Virus record (IMG/VR): IMGVR_UViG_3300024308_000302
Span: 62,001-126,000 of that record
Direction: 5' to 3' (one strand)
DNA: 64,000 nt
DNA from: a virus
The notes below the pieces were generated by a model. The model was not told where the DNA came from and did not search any database. It worked only from the letters and a program-made list of their open reading frames with translations. Shown in pieces: positions 25,697-34,452 of the stretch. The translations under genes and the position numbers were made by a program. The stretch's first letter is position 1, and each line of letters begins with the position of its first letter.

Positions 25697-26173
25697 TTAT
25701 TCTTCCAAACGATCAATCAAAGCTTGTAGTGCAATTTTTGCAAAATAAGCTTGTGAAGTTGGACGGGCAACATATTTGTTATTTTCAATTTTGAATGTAA
25801 CAAAACTATTGTCAGAACGACGATAAACAGAAATATAGGCATAAGCCTTTTCAATTTCAACAGTAGGAGATACATAACCAGTTGTAGCGACACCAAAATC
25901 AGTATTCATCAAGGTAGAAATACCTTTCGCCATTTCTTCGGCTGTTTGAGCACTAACACAATTGCAAGCAGCAGCATTAGATTCATCAACACCCAAAATA
26001 TCAACTTTTTGACGAAGGTTGTAGGCAGTAACACCACCACTAAAATAAGCAGAAGAACCAGAAATAGCCGTCAAAAGAGCCTGAATATTGCCACCAGTCA
26101 GGCTTTCAGCAACTGCTAAAGTCATTTTGCGTTCAATAAAAATCTGCTGAATTTTTTCAATCTGTTGGTACAT
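25697..26173 (-). CDS. pncC: CinA C-terminal / PncC-like NMN amidase
   Basis: Nicotinamide-nucleotide amidase family: NMN to nicotinate mononucleotide, pyridine-nucleotide recycling. The CinA-C signature is clear: LAVAESLTGG (residues 19-28; S24 in the active-site position, with Leu where most have Cys next), LLTAISGSSAYFSGGVTAYN (residues 33-52) and K56. Length 158 aa is that of stand-alone PncC. In a phage it may help rebuild NAD after NAD-depleting defences or simply boost the pool; this is inference. First gene of a two-gene unit. Confidence 0.85.
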   Translation of the reverse strand: MYQQIEKIQQIFIERKMTLAVAESLTGGNIQALLTAISGSSAYFSGGVTAYNLRQKVDILGVDESNAAACNCVSAQTAEEMAKGISTLMNTDFGVATTGYVSPTVEIEKAYAYISVYRRSDNSFVTFKIENNKYVARPTSQAYFAKIALQALIDRLEE

Positions 26174-26267
26174 GCTATCTCTCCTAAAAGAATTGTATTT
26201 TACAACATAATGCCATCAATATCAATTGAAAAATATTGTATTTGTATAAGATGTTTTTAAAACTGAC

Positions 26268-27026
26268 TTAATATTCTATAGCATCAATAACAGCAATCGC
26301 CTCAGAAATATCAATATTATCCAATGAAACATCCTTTCCATAATATTTAACAAGTTCTTTTCTCAAATTAGAATAATAAACTCTGTAGCGATATCGTGAA
26401 TCCACAACAGCCCAAAGAGTATCATTCAGATTATCAAAATCAATAGGTAAAATATCATTATCAGGGTGCCGTACTGATTCTGAATATTTTGGCACACTTA
26501 AATAATGAACGCCATCAATTTTTAATAGTGAGATAACAAATGATTTATTATAAGTTGGCACATAAATATCAAATCTTATACATGATTTTGAACTATCTGA
26601 GTACAAAGATTGTTTAAATCTAATATTCATATTTCTTTTACGAAGTCTGCGAGATTTAAACAAGAGTTTAGATTCTTGAAGTGTGAAGTCAAAAACTTTA
26701 TCTAAGTCAGAAATAAAATAACTATTATTGTCTTTGTATTGTTTGATATAAGGATCTCCATGTGAAAAAATCCCATAATCTACTGATAAGTTAATGATAC
26801 TTTGCACTAATTGTAATGCAATATCACGATCAACTAATGATAATGCAGGGAAATGATTCATGACATGAGGAATAATACGATATTCTTCCAATGACAAGCA
26901 GCCATGCTGTAACCAAAATGTGTTACGAACAGGATAACCAGATTCTTTATGAATTTTAATAATGAGTGGGTTACTCAAAAACGGGCCAGTGCCTGAGCAT
27001 TGAGCTACAAGGTCATGTAGGTGCAT
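26268..27026 (-). CDS. Hypothetical protein, 252 aa
   Basis: Soluble, with an HG-containing N-terminal half (FSHGDPYIKQ near residue 87) and a basic middle (KSRRLRKRNMNIRFK). No family recognised. Confidence 0.75.
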   Translation of the reverse strand: MHLHDLVAQCSGTGPFLSNPLIIKIHKESGYPVRNTFWLQHGCLSLEEYRIIPHVMNHFPALSLVDRDIALQLVQSIINLSVDYGIFSHGDPYIKQYKDNNSYFISDLDKVFDFTLQESKLLFKSRRLRKRNMNIRFKQSLYSDSSKSCIRFDIYVPTYNKSFVISLLKIDGVHYLSVPKYSESVRHPDNDILPIDFDNLNDTLWAVVDSRYRYRVYYSNLRKELVKYYGKDVSLDNIDISEAIAVIDAIEY

Positions 27027-27074
27027 ATAATCACTCCAAGAGTAGTGCTATATTAATAGAATATAAAATAAAAA

Positions 27075-27236
27075 TCAAGAAAAACCTAGCATTTTTTCAA
27101 GGCGAGAAATGCTGTGTTGAATAGATTTTAAGAATAAAGGGTTTTGAATAAAAATAAGCTGATACTCTGGATCTTGCAGTTGAGCTTTCAAAGTCTCAAG
27201 CAATACCAGAGCAGCTTCTTTTTCTTCGTAAGTCAT
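27075..27236 (-). CDS. Small helical protein, 53 aa
   Basis: Complete ORF MTYEEKEAALVLLETLK... ending in TGA; third gene of a three-gene small-protein operon, starting 3 nt after the previous stop. All-alpha. Unknown. Confidence 0.65.
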   Translation of the reverse strand: MTYEEKEAALVLLETLKAQLQDPEYQLIFIQNPLFLKSIQHSISRLEKMLGFS

Positions 27237-27239
27237 GGC

Positions 27240-27326
27240 TTATGAAGAAAGCACACCCGGAACAAGAATATGTAAAAAATATTCATGATCACTACCGAGT
27301 GGTTTAATAAGTAATAAAGATGACAT
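27240..27326 (-). CDS. Small protein, 28 aa
   Basis: ORF MSSLLLIKPLGSDHEYFLHI... with AAGG upstream, between two other small genes with near-zero gaps, which supports translation. Unknown. Confidence 0.5.
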   Translation of the reverse strand: MSSLLLIKPLGSDHEYFLHILVPGVLSS

Positions 27327-27338
27327 TAAAACTAAGCC

Positions 27339-27461
27339 TTATTTCTGGATAAAGTAGTTTTGTTGAAATTTGAAGCTTTTATCTTCTTTTGGGGCAAATG
27401 TCTTCTTCAACACTACAACTGCATTGCACAAACTTTTGAGAATGTTATCTTGTTTATTCAT
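27339..27461 (-). CDS. Small basic protein, 40 aa
   Basis: ORF MNKQDNILKSLCNAVVVLKK... with AGGTGG upstream, first in the operon behind a consensus promoter. Unknown. Confidence 0.6.
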   Translation of the reverse strand: MNKQDNILKSLCNAVVVLKKTFAPKEDKSFKFQQNYFIQK

Positions 27462-27489
27462 AGTTTATCCACCTTTGAAAAGAGTGTTT

Positions 27490-27518
27490 ATTATACTACA
27501 TTTTGAGAAGTGTGTCAA
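27490..27518 (-). promoter_or_regulatory. sigma70-type promoter of three-gene operon
   Basis: TTGACA, 17-nt spacer, TATAAT; perfect consensus hexamers. Confidence 0.8.
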
Positions 27519-27522
27519 AAAA

Positions 27523-27565
27523 AATGGCCATAACGTAGCTGTAGCGAGTACAGAAGAGGTTATGG
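27523..27565 (-). terminator. Branched terminator
   Basis: CCATAAC/GTTATGG outer stem enclosing a CTGTA/TACAG hairpin, followed by eight T. Confidence 0.6.
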
Positions 27566-27596
27566 CACTGTTGTTGGTTAACGCTTAGTTAAATCT

Positions 27597-27770
27597 TTAA
27601 TGGATTACTGGATATCCACTCAAATCAATTGGGTCAAAGTTTTCCGAAGAAATTTCAATGAATTCAACACCAGCAGCTTTAGCAACCTTCAGCATATGGT
27701 CACGATTTGCTTGTGCCCGAACCAGTTCCTGCTCAAGACGTTGATCCATTTGTTCTGCAGTAAGATACAT
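27597..27770 (-). CDS. Small protein, 57 aa
   Basis: ORF MYLTAEQMDQRLEQELVR... with GGAG upstream; helical N-terminal half, ending YPVIH. Unknown. Confidence 0.65.
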   Translation of the reverse strand: MYLTAEQMDQRLEQELVRAQANRDHMLKVAKAAGVEFIEISSENFDPIDLSGYPVIH

Positions 27771-27826
27771 AATGATTCTCCAAGTGTTTATTTAATGTTA
27801 AATTGTACTCAAAAAGACAAAACAAA

Positions 27827-28564
27827 TCAACTGTTTTCTGTCAATTTATACTTGTTCAAAAAGATGCAAAAATCTGTATAATCAATATCTTTGTTTTTCA
27901 ATTCAAGAACATCATTTTCAAAATTATTGATAAAGAATTCAACTGGAACAAAATTAACATAGCTTTTTTCTTCAATATTGCCAAGCCAAGCAAGAGTTTG
28001 TTCACCCATCGTCTTAAAATCTTGAACAATACGAGACTTCAAGGTTTCAATAACCGAATTTTTGATGACAATATCATAGTCATCATTGGTATAAACAAAT
28101 TGATCTTTTTCAAAAATGAAACTAACAGGTTCAAAAACCGTATCAACGAAAAGATGTGGTTTTTCTTCTCGAAGTTTAGGAATTATACTGGCCGCTACTT
28201 CCAAAAATTCAACATATTTAAGTGTTTCCTTGAACTCTACAAAACTATCATATTCCATGCTATTGGTGCTAAAATCAAAGTTCAATTCTCGCAATGGGAA
28301 CGTAAAGACAGGCTCCATCACCGCGTTAAGCTGATAAGAAAGATGATGATACAGAGCATTCGCTTCTTGTACATTTTTATAAGTGAGAACTGGCTGGATG
28401 AAAGCTGCCGCCATTGAACTCAATTCAGGAATGTAATTGTCAATAAAGAGCAACAAATCAGATGGTTTGATTTTGATCTTTAAGCCATTACCAATTTCAA
28501 CATCATAAGAGAGGTTGGCAAGTTCAGAAGAATAACCATGTACTATTGATTTAGTGACAAACAT
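27827..28564 (-). CDS. Hypothetical protein, 245 aa (paralogue A)
   Basis: Start MFVTKSIVHGYS set by GAGAGG. Shares layout and segments with the next gene upstream, e.g. LLLFIDNYIPEL versus LISFITSYLPEV and the C-terminal FCIFLNKYKL versus LCAFMNKYQL, so the two arose by tandem duplication. No known domain. Confidence 0.75.
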   Translation of the reverse strand: MFVTKSIVHGYSSELANLSYDVEIGNGLKIKIKPSDLLLFIDNYIPELSSMAAAFIQPVLTYKNVQEANALYHHLSYQLNAVMEPVFTFPLRELNFDFSTNSMEYDSFVEFKETLKYVEFLEVAASIIPKLREEKPHLFVDTVFEPVSFIFEKDQFVYTNDDYDIVIKNSVIETLKSRIVQDFKTMGEQTLAWLGNIEEKSYVNFVPVEFFINNFENDVLELKNKDIDYTDFCIFLNKYKLTENS

Positions 28565-28624
28565 AGCAAAACCTCTCATAGATATAATGAGAGGATTATA
28601 CACTTTTTCAATCTTATTGTATAG

Positions 28625-29362
28625 TTAAATTTTAGCTCCAAGCTGGTATTTGTTCATAAAAGCACACAGTTGTTCAAAACTGTTATCATTCCTTAGAATT
28701 TCAATATCTTTAGGGAATTGAACAATAAATGTGTCTAATGGCATCATACTGTAATCACTTGTTCTTTTTTTGGAATGTTCAAGAGTTTTAGCACCCAAAG
28801 AGTGATATCCATTTAACAGATGATTTGCAATAGCATCAATAGACTTTTTACCTACTTCAACTCTAATATCATCATCCAACTTGAGACACATAGAATCTGT
28901 ATTGAATGTCCAATTGTTCAAAGCAAAAGAAACAGGCTTAACAATATAAGCTGCATTTTCCTCAAGAATAGAAGGGATAACAGTGGTCATATGATCCATC
29001 AAACCATTGAATGTATAGTCTGGACCCATGCAAGGATCAAAAAGATCATCATAGAACTCCGTAGCAACTACATCACCATCTTTAAACTCGACATTAGCTA
29101 AAGAATCAAAAAAGTTGTCTTTAATATACTGCGAAATTAAATAACGAACTTTTTCACGCAAATGATAAGATTTGTTGGCTCGCAAATAATTAAGTGCTGC
29201 CAGTTTAAATGGTTCAATATCAACTTCGGGAAGATAACTTGTAATAAAAGAAATCAGATCACCATCACGAATGCTCAATGAACAGTTATTTGAAGTAAAT
29301 CCAACTGACATTTCAAGTAAAGGTGCAAAATAATTCTTAGATTTTTCTTCTTGGATTTGCAT
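28625..29362 (-). CDS. Hypothetical protein, 245 aa (paralogue B)
   Basis: Paralogue of the gene downstream; the same length to the residue. Soluble alpha/beta. Function unknown; the pair may act together as a complex or on related partners. Confidence 0.75.
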   Translation of the reverse strand: MQIQEEKSKNYFAPLLEMSVGFTSNNCSLSIRDGDLISFITSYLPEVDIEPFKLAALNYLRANKSYHLREKVRYLISQYIKDNFFDSLANVEFKDGDVVATEFYDDLFDPCMGPDYTFNGLMDHMTTVIPSILEENAAYIVKPVSFALNNWTFNTDSMCLKLDDDIRVEVGKKSIDAIANHLLNGYHSLGAKTLEHSKKRTSDYSMMPLDTFIVQFPKDIEILRNDNSFEQLCAFMNKYQLGAKI

Positions 29363-29419
29363 AATAACTCCAAATATTAAAAATAAAAAAAGCCCCGAAG
29401 GGCTTCTTTCTGGATGCCC

Positions 29420-29551
29420 TTACAGGCGACCTTTGTTTTGCTCAGCTTCTGCTTGCTCCCAAGCAGCTTCTTTGTCACGTTTGTTTTGATCGTCACGCTG
29501 TTTGTAAGCGGCTTCGATTTCTTGTTCACGGGTCATTTTTTGAGTAGTCAT
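29420..29551 (-). CDS. Small charged protein, 43 aa (paralogue of 37754-37888)
   Basis: ORF MTTQKMTREQEIEAAYKQ... with AAGGAA upstream. Nearly the same N-terminus and a W at the same place as the 44-aa gene at 37.8 kb, so a real, duplicated small gene. Helical and highly charged. Unknown. Confidence 0.7.
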   Translation of the reverse strand: MTTQKMTREQEIEAAYKQRDDQNKRDKEAAWEQAEAEQNKGRL

Positions 29552-29668
29552 TGTTTGTGTTTCCTTTTGCAGTTACCGACTTAGCGGCGATTTGGTTTTT
29601 TTTCTTTGTTGCTTTCTATGGGTCTAAGTATACACACATTTGAAGGCTTTGTGAAGCCTTTTTTCAAC

Positions 29669-29890
29669 TTAAACCAAAAGATTTTTCAATTGGTGAGCAG
29701 CTACAACGTCAACGCCAGAAGCATCACCATTTTTCCAAGCAATACTGAAAAGCACATCAGGTTCACCATTAATATTGATGGAAAAAGATGCAGATTGAAC
29801 AGTAAACGATTTATTTTGATCAACCTGAACAGTATCACCAACAGAAACAGTAGCTCGATTGACAACAGCAGCTAAATTGAAAGTAGACAT
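29669..29890 (-). CDS. Hypothetical protein, 73 aa
   Basis: Start MSTFNLAAVV set by AGGA upstream; beta-rich (TVQVDQNKSFTVQSASFSI). Unknown. Followed by a hairpin AAGGCTT/AAAGCCTT with weak T-run on this strand. Confidence 0.7.
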   Translation of the reverse strand: MSTFNLAAVVNRATVSVGDTVQVDQNKSFTVQSASFSININGEPDVLFSIAWKNGDASGVDVVAAHQLKNLLV

Positions 29891-30012
29891 AATAAGAGAT
29901 CCTAAAGATAGGTGAATTGAGCTATGATTATAGCACAAAACAGAAAAGCCAATCAAGAAGATTGGCTGTATTTAGGCTCGAAAGCCACTTTTAATGGGAA
30001 TCAACATCATTC

Positions 30013-30156
30013 CTATTTGTGTTTCTGATCTTTCTGAGTGCCTTTTTGATTCTGTTGATTAAGGTTTTGGCCCTGATTTTGCTTTGCACCAGTAGGCTGT
30101 GCCTGCTTATTTTGTGGTTGAGACTTATTTTGGTTTTGATTCTGAGTTGTATTCAT
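30013..30156 (-). CDS. Gln/Asn-rich small protein, 47 aa
   Basis: ORF MNTTQNQNQNKSQPQNKQ..., almost half Gln or Asn, strong GGAGG ribosome site, TAG stop (rare here). Low complexity, probably disordered. Followed by AGCCAATC/GATTGGCT terminator (about 29957-29977). Confidence 0.65.
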   Translation of the reverse strand: MNTTQNQNQNKSQPQNKQAQPTGAKQNQGQNLNQQNQKGTQKDQKHK

Positions 30157-30270
30157 AAATACCTCCAAGGAATGTTTTTTGTTTGCAATCTATCTGTGAT
30201 GGATACAGAATTTATGAGAAATTCAAAAGACTGATTACGTGCCTTTATATATTAGATAGCAAGATTAGTA

Positions 30271-30621
30271 TTAAGTAACCTTTTTAACACCATCTAAAAT
30301 ATGCTTTTGATCATCTGATAATAATTTATGAATCTCTTTCTTGGTTGATTCAAACTTAGAACCAAGAATTTGTTCAATATCTTTTATCTGACTATCATTC
30401 AAATTGAGTTTTTCATAATTATCTTTGAAAAACTGTTTCACTGAATCTTCTGAGTTAGAAACTCTATGTGAAAACTTGTGTGCATTTTCATTTATGTAGT
30501 CGATACCTTTATGTACATTTGTATCAACTTTCTTTTTAAACTGTTTATCATTACAGTATTTAAATGTTGCATATGCGAGAGGCAAAACTGCAGCAAACCA
30601 TAGATTATTTATCTTATTCAT
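30271..30621 (-). CDS. Membrane-anchored hypothetical protein, 116 aa
   Basis: One N-terminal hydrophobic helix (WFAAVLPLAYATFKY, residues 8-22) then about 90 charged residues, mostly helical. Topology probably N-in or N-anchor; function unknown. Confidence 0.7.
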   Translation of the reverse strand: MNKINNLWFAAVLPLAYATFKYCNDKQFKKKVDTNVHKGIDYINENAHKFSHRVSNSEDSVKQFFKDNYEKLNLNDSQIKDIEQILGSKFESTKKEIHKLLSDDQKHILDGVKKVT

Positions 30622-30856
30622 ATATCAATCCTCTATTATTTGTTCAGCTAACGATAGCATGAATATTTGTTTTGTCAATAACAAGAATCATTCGCAACCA
30701 GCAAAATAGCCTTGTATAATAAGGATTTAGGTATAATTGTATATTGATAAAAACATTAATATTTAGGTAAATATAGAATAAGAAAAAATTGAGAATATTT
30801 TTTTTCAAAAAAAAACAAAAAACCGGCACTTGGCCGGTTATAAAATTGCAACTTTA

Positions 30857-31237
30857 TTAAAATGCTGTTGTTTCAATAATATGTTTTTTAACAAATTCCA
30901 CTATATCTGCACCATCTGGCAAAACAAATTTATGATTATTGGGATCTTCATAAAGAGCTTTCTTCAAATTGAAAGCATGACAAACAACCAAAATATTACT
31001 GGCAATGTAGCCAATGCTATTATCTTTTCTATCCAGAGTACGAGTATTGTAAGATTGTTTTTTGTCAGTAGGGTTTGCGTCAACAAGTGGCATACCAGTA
31101 ACTTGGCAATGCGATACAGAAAGATATTCTAACATTTGATCAAGATTGATATTGAATTCACGACCACGTTTTGCACATTTACGCTTCATGAAACCCAATT
31201 TTTCTTGTGCAATAGCGATTTGTTCATCTGTATACAT
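30857..31237 (-). CDS. HNH-like nuclease, 126 aa
   Basis: Start MYTDEQIAIAQE favoured because the upstream frame lacks a ribosome site. The middle reads CQVTGMPL...TRTLDRKDNSIGYIASNILVVC...N, the familiar phage HNH/zinc pattern 'DR.DN..GY...N..vvC...N..K'. First Cys pair is incomplete, so catalytic status is unsure. Preceded by its own promoter. Confidence 0.7.
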   Translation of the reverse strand: MYTDEQIAIAQEKLGFMKRKCAKRGREFNINLDQMLEYLSVSHCQVTGMPLVDANPTDKKQSYNTRTLDRKDNSIGYIASNILVVCHAFNLKKALYEDPNNHKFVLPDGADIVEFVKKHIIETTAF

Positions 31238-31291
31238 GGTGATAATCTCACTGGATTGATAAGCCATTATAGCAGAAAAGAAAACAGGCAG

Positions 31292-31795
31292 TCAAACTGC
31301 CTGTGGTGGAAAATACTCATGTTTTTCACGGTATAAGCCATGTTCTTTCAAATAGGTTTTAATGAGTTCAAACAATGCAGGAATTTCAATATAATCTTTA
31401 TCATAACCACAACTGGTGTAGTAGTCAGTTGAGCGATATCCATCGCTACCCACTCGCATATGTTTGCGTACAGCTAAAACCAATTGATCGACATGTTCAC
31501 TTTTGAGTCGTGGAACAATAAGTGAAACAATAACAGCAATTGCTTGATTTTTATGATATCCATTAAACAAACTTTCATATTCTGTGTCATCATCATCATC
31601 GTCAGATTCAGACCAAGAACTACGAACAAGTCTTGAAGTCATATAACCATATTTAAAAATTTTGTCGTCAAGTTGAGCGTAATCATCTGGCTCACTACGG
31701 GAATGAATGTTTGTTTTAGAAAAAGAATTTTTGCAATAGGTTTCAAAAGTCTTTTTAAGTGCTTCGATGTCAGTGTTCATCCAATAACGTAGCAT
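31292..31795 (-). CDS. Hypothetical protein, 167 aa
   Basis: Soluble, with an acidic run DDDDDD near residue 65 and helical flanks. Unknown. Confidence 0.75.
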   Translation of the reverse strand: MLRYWMNTDIEALKKTFETYCKNSFSKTNIHSRSEPDDYAQLDDKIFKYGYMTSRLVRSSWSESDDDDDDTEYESLFNGYHKNQAIAVIVSLIVPRLKSEHVDQLVLAVRKHMRVGSDGYRSTDYYTSCGYDKDYIEIPALFELIKTYLKEHGLYREKHEYFPPQAV

Positions 31796-31836
31796 GTGAA
31801 AACCCTTCTGATTAAGTATGGCTTATTATACAATAA

Positions 31837-32115
31837 TCAAGCTTGATGCTCAAGCTGATTTTGAGGAAAATATGAATTAGCCATCTGTTCTATGGCATAC
31901 ACAACGTATTCAACAATTGATGTTATTTCATCTGTATAAATATCTGAAAAGTATTTGGGATCTCGTTTATATTTGGCAGCATAAGCAGCACAACGAAGTT
32001 CAGTTTCAACAGTGCCATCAACCAAAGCTCTAATATGTTTTTGCCAATAGCCAACAATTTCCATGCCTTTCATAACTTTAGCAGTAGGAAATGGTATTTT
32101 TGTATCATCTGTCAT
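31837..32115 (-). CDS. Hypothetical protein, 92 aa
   Basis: Helical, Tyr-rich, soluble. Its ATG overlaps the stop of the upstream membrane-protein gene (ATGA), a sign of translational coupling. Confidence 0.75.
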   Translation of the reverse strand: MTDDTKIPFPTAKVMKGMEIVGYWQKHIRALVDGTVETELRCAAYAAKYKRDPKYFSDIYTDEITSIVEYVVYAIEQMANSYFPQNQLEHQA

Positions 32116-32402
32116 ATTTTCTTTCTCACTGAAAAACTAACGACACCACCAGACATGGTGCTTTCTTCATATTCTTGATCATAAAAAGATGAATAGCCAA
32201 TTGAAGTTTCTGAATGGATGGACTCATTAGAGGTTAAAAAGATTCTTTTTGCAAGAAGTCCACAACAAATACCAACGAGTAATGAACAAAAAATGTCAAT
32301 AACTGTAATACGATTACGTTGCCTAACCATCAAAAGATAGTTTTTAGCACCAATCAGTGTCCATATAGCAACAATAAACATAAAGCAGTATTGAATTGTC
32401 AT
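32112..32402 (-). CDS. Two-span membrane protein, 96 aa
   Basis: Two hydrophobic helices (about residues 3-24 and 38-54) with a short basic loop, then an acidic Ser-rich tail. Start MTIQYCFM chosen for its spacing to GGGAG. Coupled to the downstream 92-aa gene; both may form one unit. Unknown. Confidence 0.7.
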   Translation of the reverse strand: MTIQYCFMFIVAIWTLIGAKNYLLMVRQRNRITVIDIFCSLLVGICCGLLAKRIFLTSNESIHSETSIGYSSFYDQEYEESTMSGGVVSFSVRKKI

Positions 32403-32504
32403 TATCATACTCCCTGTATTTTTATTAATAATACACCTATTTTAAAGAATTATCAATATTTTTTTATATTCATTGGAAATAAAAAAAGAGCACCATGCTC
32501 TTTT

Positions 32505-33023
32505 TTAAATTGAATGACTAGGAATATCTCTTGGACATAAATCTTCACCATTAAAATGCCCAGCTTGACCACAATAGGTTTTAAGGGCTTTTATATTATT
32601 ACTACACATAACTAAAGCATAGTTATCTATATATAAGGAAGGATCATAATCTGGAATATATCTATTTTGAAAAGTTCCTTTAGTCAAGTAGCCAGCGATA
32701 CCAGTAGTTGTTATAAAATTGTATTTAAAAGTTGTATTAATTTCTGGTGCATATCCAAGCGGAATTACATAATCATTCATGGCTAATTCAGAATCCTTTT
32801 CCTGATAAACCATCCAGTTAACAGTAGAATCATTATAATCAAACTCAATACAGCCAGCAGTATTTTCTGGTTCAATTGGAGTAGTTTGATCATTTATTTT
32901 AAACTGTATAGAACCATCAGGAAGTATGCCACCTTGTGGAACTTCTAACGGTGTATGAATAGAGTAATCAGCATAAGTGTTAAATATAAGAAGACTTAGA
33001 ATAGTTATAAGTGATTTGTTCAT
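32505..33023 (-). CDS. Secreted protein, 172 aa, YSxxxPLE family member
   Basis: Sec signal peptide MNKSLITILSLLIFNTYA, then mature start DYSIHTPLEVPQGGILPDGS, the same pattern as the secreted proteins at 42485 and 60646. Several Cys in the mature part suggest disulfides. No ribosome site is obvious, unlike most genes here. A bidirectional AAAAAGAGC/GCTCTTTTT terminator follows. Function unknown; likely periplasmic or released. Confidence 0.7.
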   Translation of the reverse strand: MNKSLITILSLLIFNTYADYSIHTPLEVPQGGILPDGSIQFKINDQTTPIEPENTAGCIEFDYNDSTVNWMVYQEKDSELAMNDYVIPLGYAPEINTTFKYNFITTTGIAGYLTKGTFQNRYIPDYDPSLYIDNYALVMCSNNIKALKTYCGQAGHFNGEDLCPRDIPSHSI

Positions 33024-33132
33024 GAGAGTAATGAAATGTTAGTAATATTATAATAACATCGCATTATAAAAGATCAAGATTATGCTTGAAAAAAGGGAAA
33101 ATAATACAATGAGTGCTATTTTGTTAAAAATA

Positions 33133-33861
33133 TTAACAAATAAAAGAAGTGCTTTTAAAGAAAGATTCAGATTTAAAACCATCACTTCTGGCATCTTCAA
33201 GTAGTTGTAGAGTTTTAAACCGGAACAATTCACGCTTACTCCGAACATCAAAAACAACACGTTCAGTATAACCTTTAAGTTTAGGGTGTTTCTTTTGAAC
33301 TTCGCGGCTCTTTTCCTTATCAATGGCCATAGAGATAACAGCATCTTCAAGATCAATGCTCAAACCAATTTGATTTTGAACAAAATCATTAAAGGTGAGG
33401 AACTGAGTCAATTCAGGGTATTTCAAGTGTTCACGCAAGGCTTCAAGGGTCTTAAAGAAGCGGTCGTCAAAACCCACACCATGATGCACAATGAAAGAAG
33501 GCTCTTTCAGTGCTTGATAGGTCAAAATATTTTTATAGAGTTTTTCAATCATGGAACCTTTGCTTTCTTGATATTTGAACTCAAAGATAGAGCCAGTTTT
33601 CATATCAAAAAAGTCAGGGTCAATACGAATGTCTCCGATATGGATTTTACCTTGCACACCCCAACCACGAAGAAAACCTTCGGTTCCAAGGAAGCGAGTA
33701 AAATACAGATAATCATTATCAACCCAACGGGAAATGTCATCGTCACTTGTAGCGACATATCCGTTATTAACGAAATAGGGTTGACCAGCAGCGGCAATGA
33801 TCGCAAGACCAATCTGCTCAAAAACTGTACCGTTGCTTTTGCTGGAGTTTATCTTGCTCAT
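33133..33861 (-). CDS. PD-(D/E)XK-like nuclease, 242 aa
   Basis: Start MSKINSSKSNGTV set by the ATG nearest the conserved core. The signature D81/D83 (RIDPDFF) followed by E94-F-K96 (FEFKYQES) fits the restriction-endonuclease fold, with helices after it. Activity and target unknown; could be a phage resolvase-like or degradation nuclease. Confidence 0.6.
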   Translation of the reverse strand: MSKINSSKSNGTVFEQIGLAIIAAAGQPYFVNNGYVATSDDDISRWVDNDYLYFTRFLGTEGFLRGWGVQGKIHIGDIRIDPDFFDMKTGSIFEFKYQESKGSMIEKLYKNILTYQALKEPSFIVHHGVGFDDRFFKTLEALREHLKYPELTQFLTFNDFVQNQIGLSIDLEDAVISMAIDKEKSREVQKKHPKLKGYTERVVFDVRSKRELFRFKTLQLLEDARSDGFKSESFFKSTSFIC

Positions 33862-33996
33862 AATCAAAGACTTCAAATAACCTAATGAAGCCTGATTATA
33901 GCAAATTTGAGGTGTGCTGTAAAGGAAAAATGAAAGATTATATAGACAATAATCTATTATCACTCATAAAGAAAATAATTTTACAAAAAACATCAA

Positions 33997-34407
33997 TTAT
34001 GCAAAATCGTAAGCCTTCACATTACCTTTTTTGTCATAACCAACCTGCTGACAATCAATAAAGTCTGTCCAAGAAGGCAATTCTTTACGTTGTTCTTTTG
34101 TTGGCAACACCAACCGTTCTTGAATAACACAAAGGAAACCATCCAGAATAAAGCCACGGCTCTTTGCAGTAGTCTCATCAGAATAGCTGGACTCAACACA
34201 ATTATCATGAATTCCACTGTCAGAACGTGGGAATTTGATTACAAAATTTTTGCTGATAAATGTAGCCCGATTGCGACCACAAGATGGTTCGCCATATTTT
34301 GCAATCAATCGAGCCAGCACAAATTTAGCTCGGTCATTGATAGAAGCATCGTCCCAATCACAAAAATTAACTGATGGAATGCGTTGCTGAGTCATGTGAA
34401 GAGTCAT
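33997..34407 (-). CDS. Hypothetical protein with kinase-N-lobe-like segment, 136 aa
   Basis: Reads CGRNRATFISKNFVIKFPRSD (residues about 43-63) then ...ERLVLP, resembling a truncated kinase N-lobe, but no catalytic loop or DFG follows. So either a decoy fold or coincidence. GGAG precedes the start. Confidence 0.6.
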   Translation of the reverse strand: MTLHMTQQRIPSVNFCDWDDASINDRAKFVLARLIAKYGEPSCGRNRATFISKNFVIKFPRSDSGIHDNCVESSYSDETTAKSRGFILDGFLCVIQERLVLPTKEQRKELPSWTDFIDCQQVGYDKKGNVKAYDFA

Positions 34408-34452
34408 GTGAAAACTCCATTTTCGTTAGATGAAGCAATTATATCATACCTG

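Noticed and set aside
33997-34407. Functional protein kinase
   Set aside because: Only a P-loop/VIKFP-like N-lobe segment; catalytic loop and metal-binding motif are absent.
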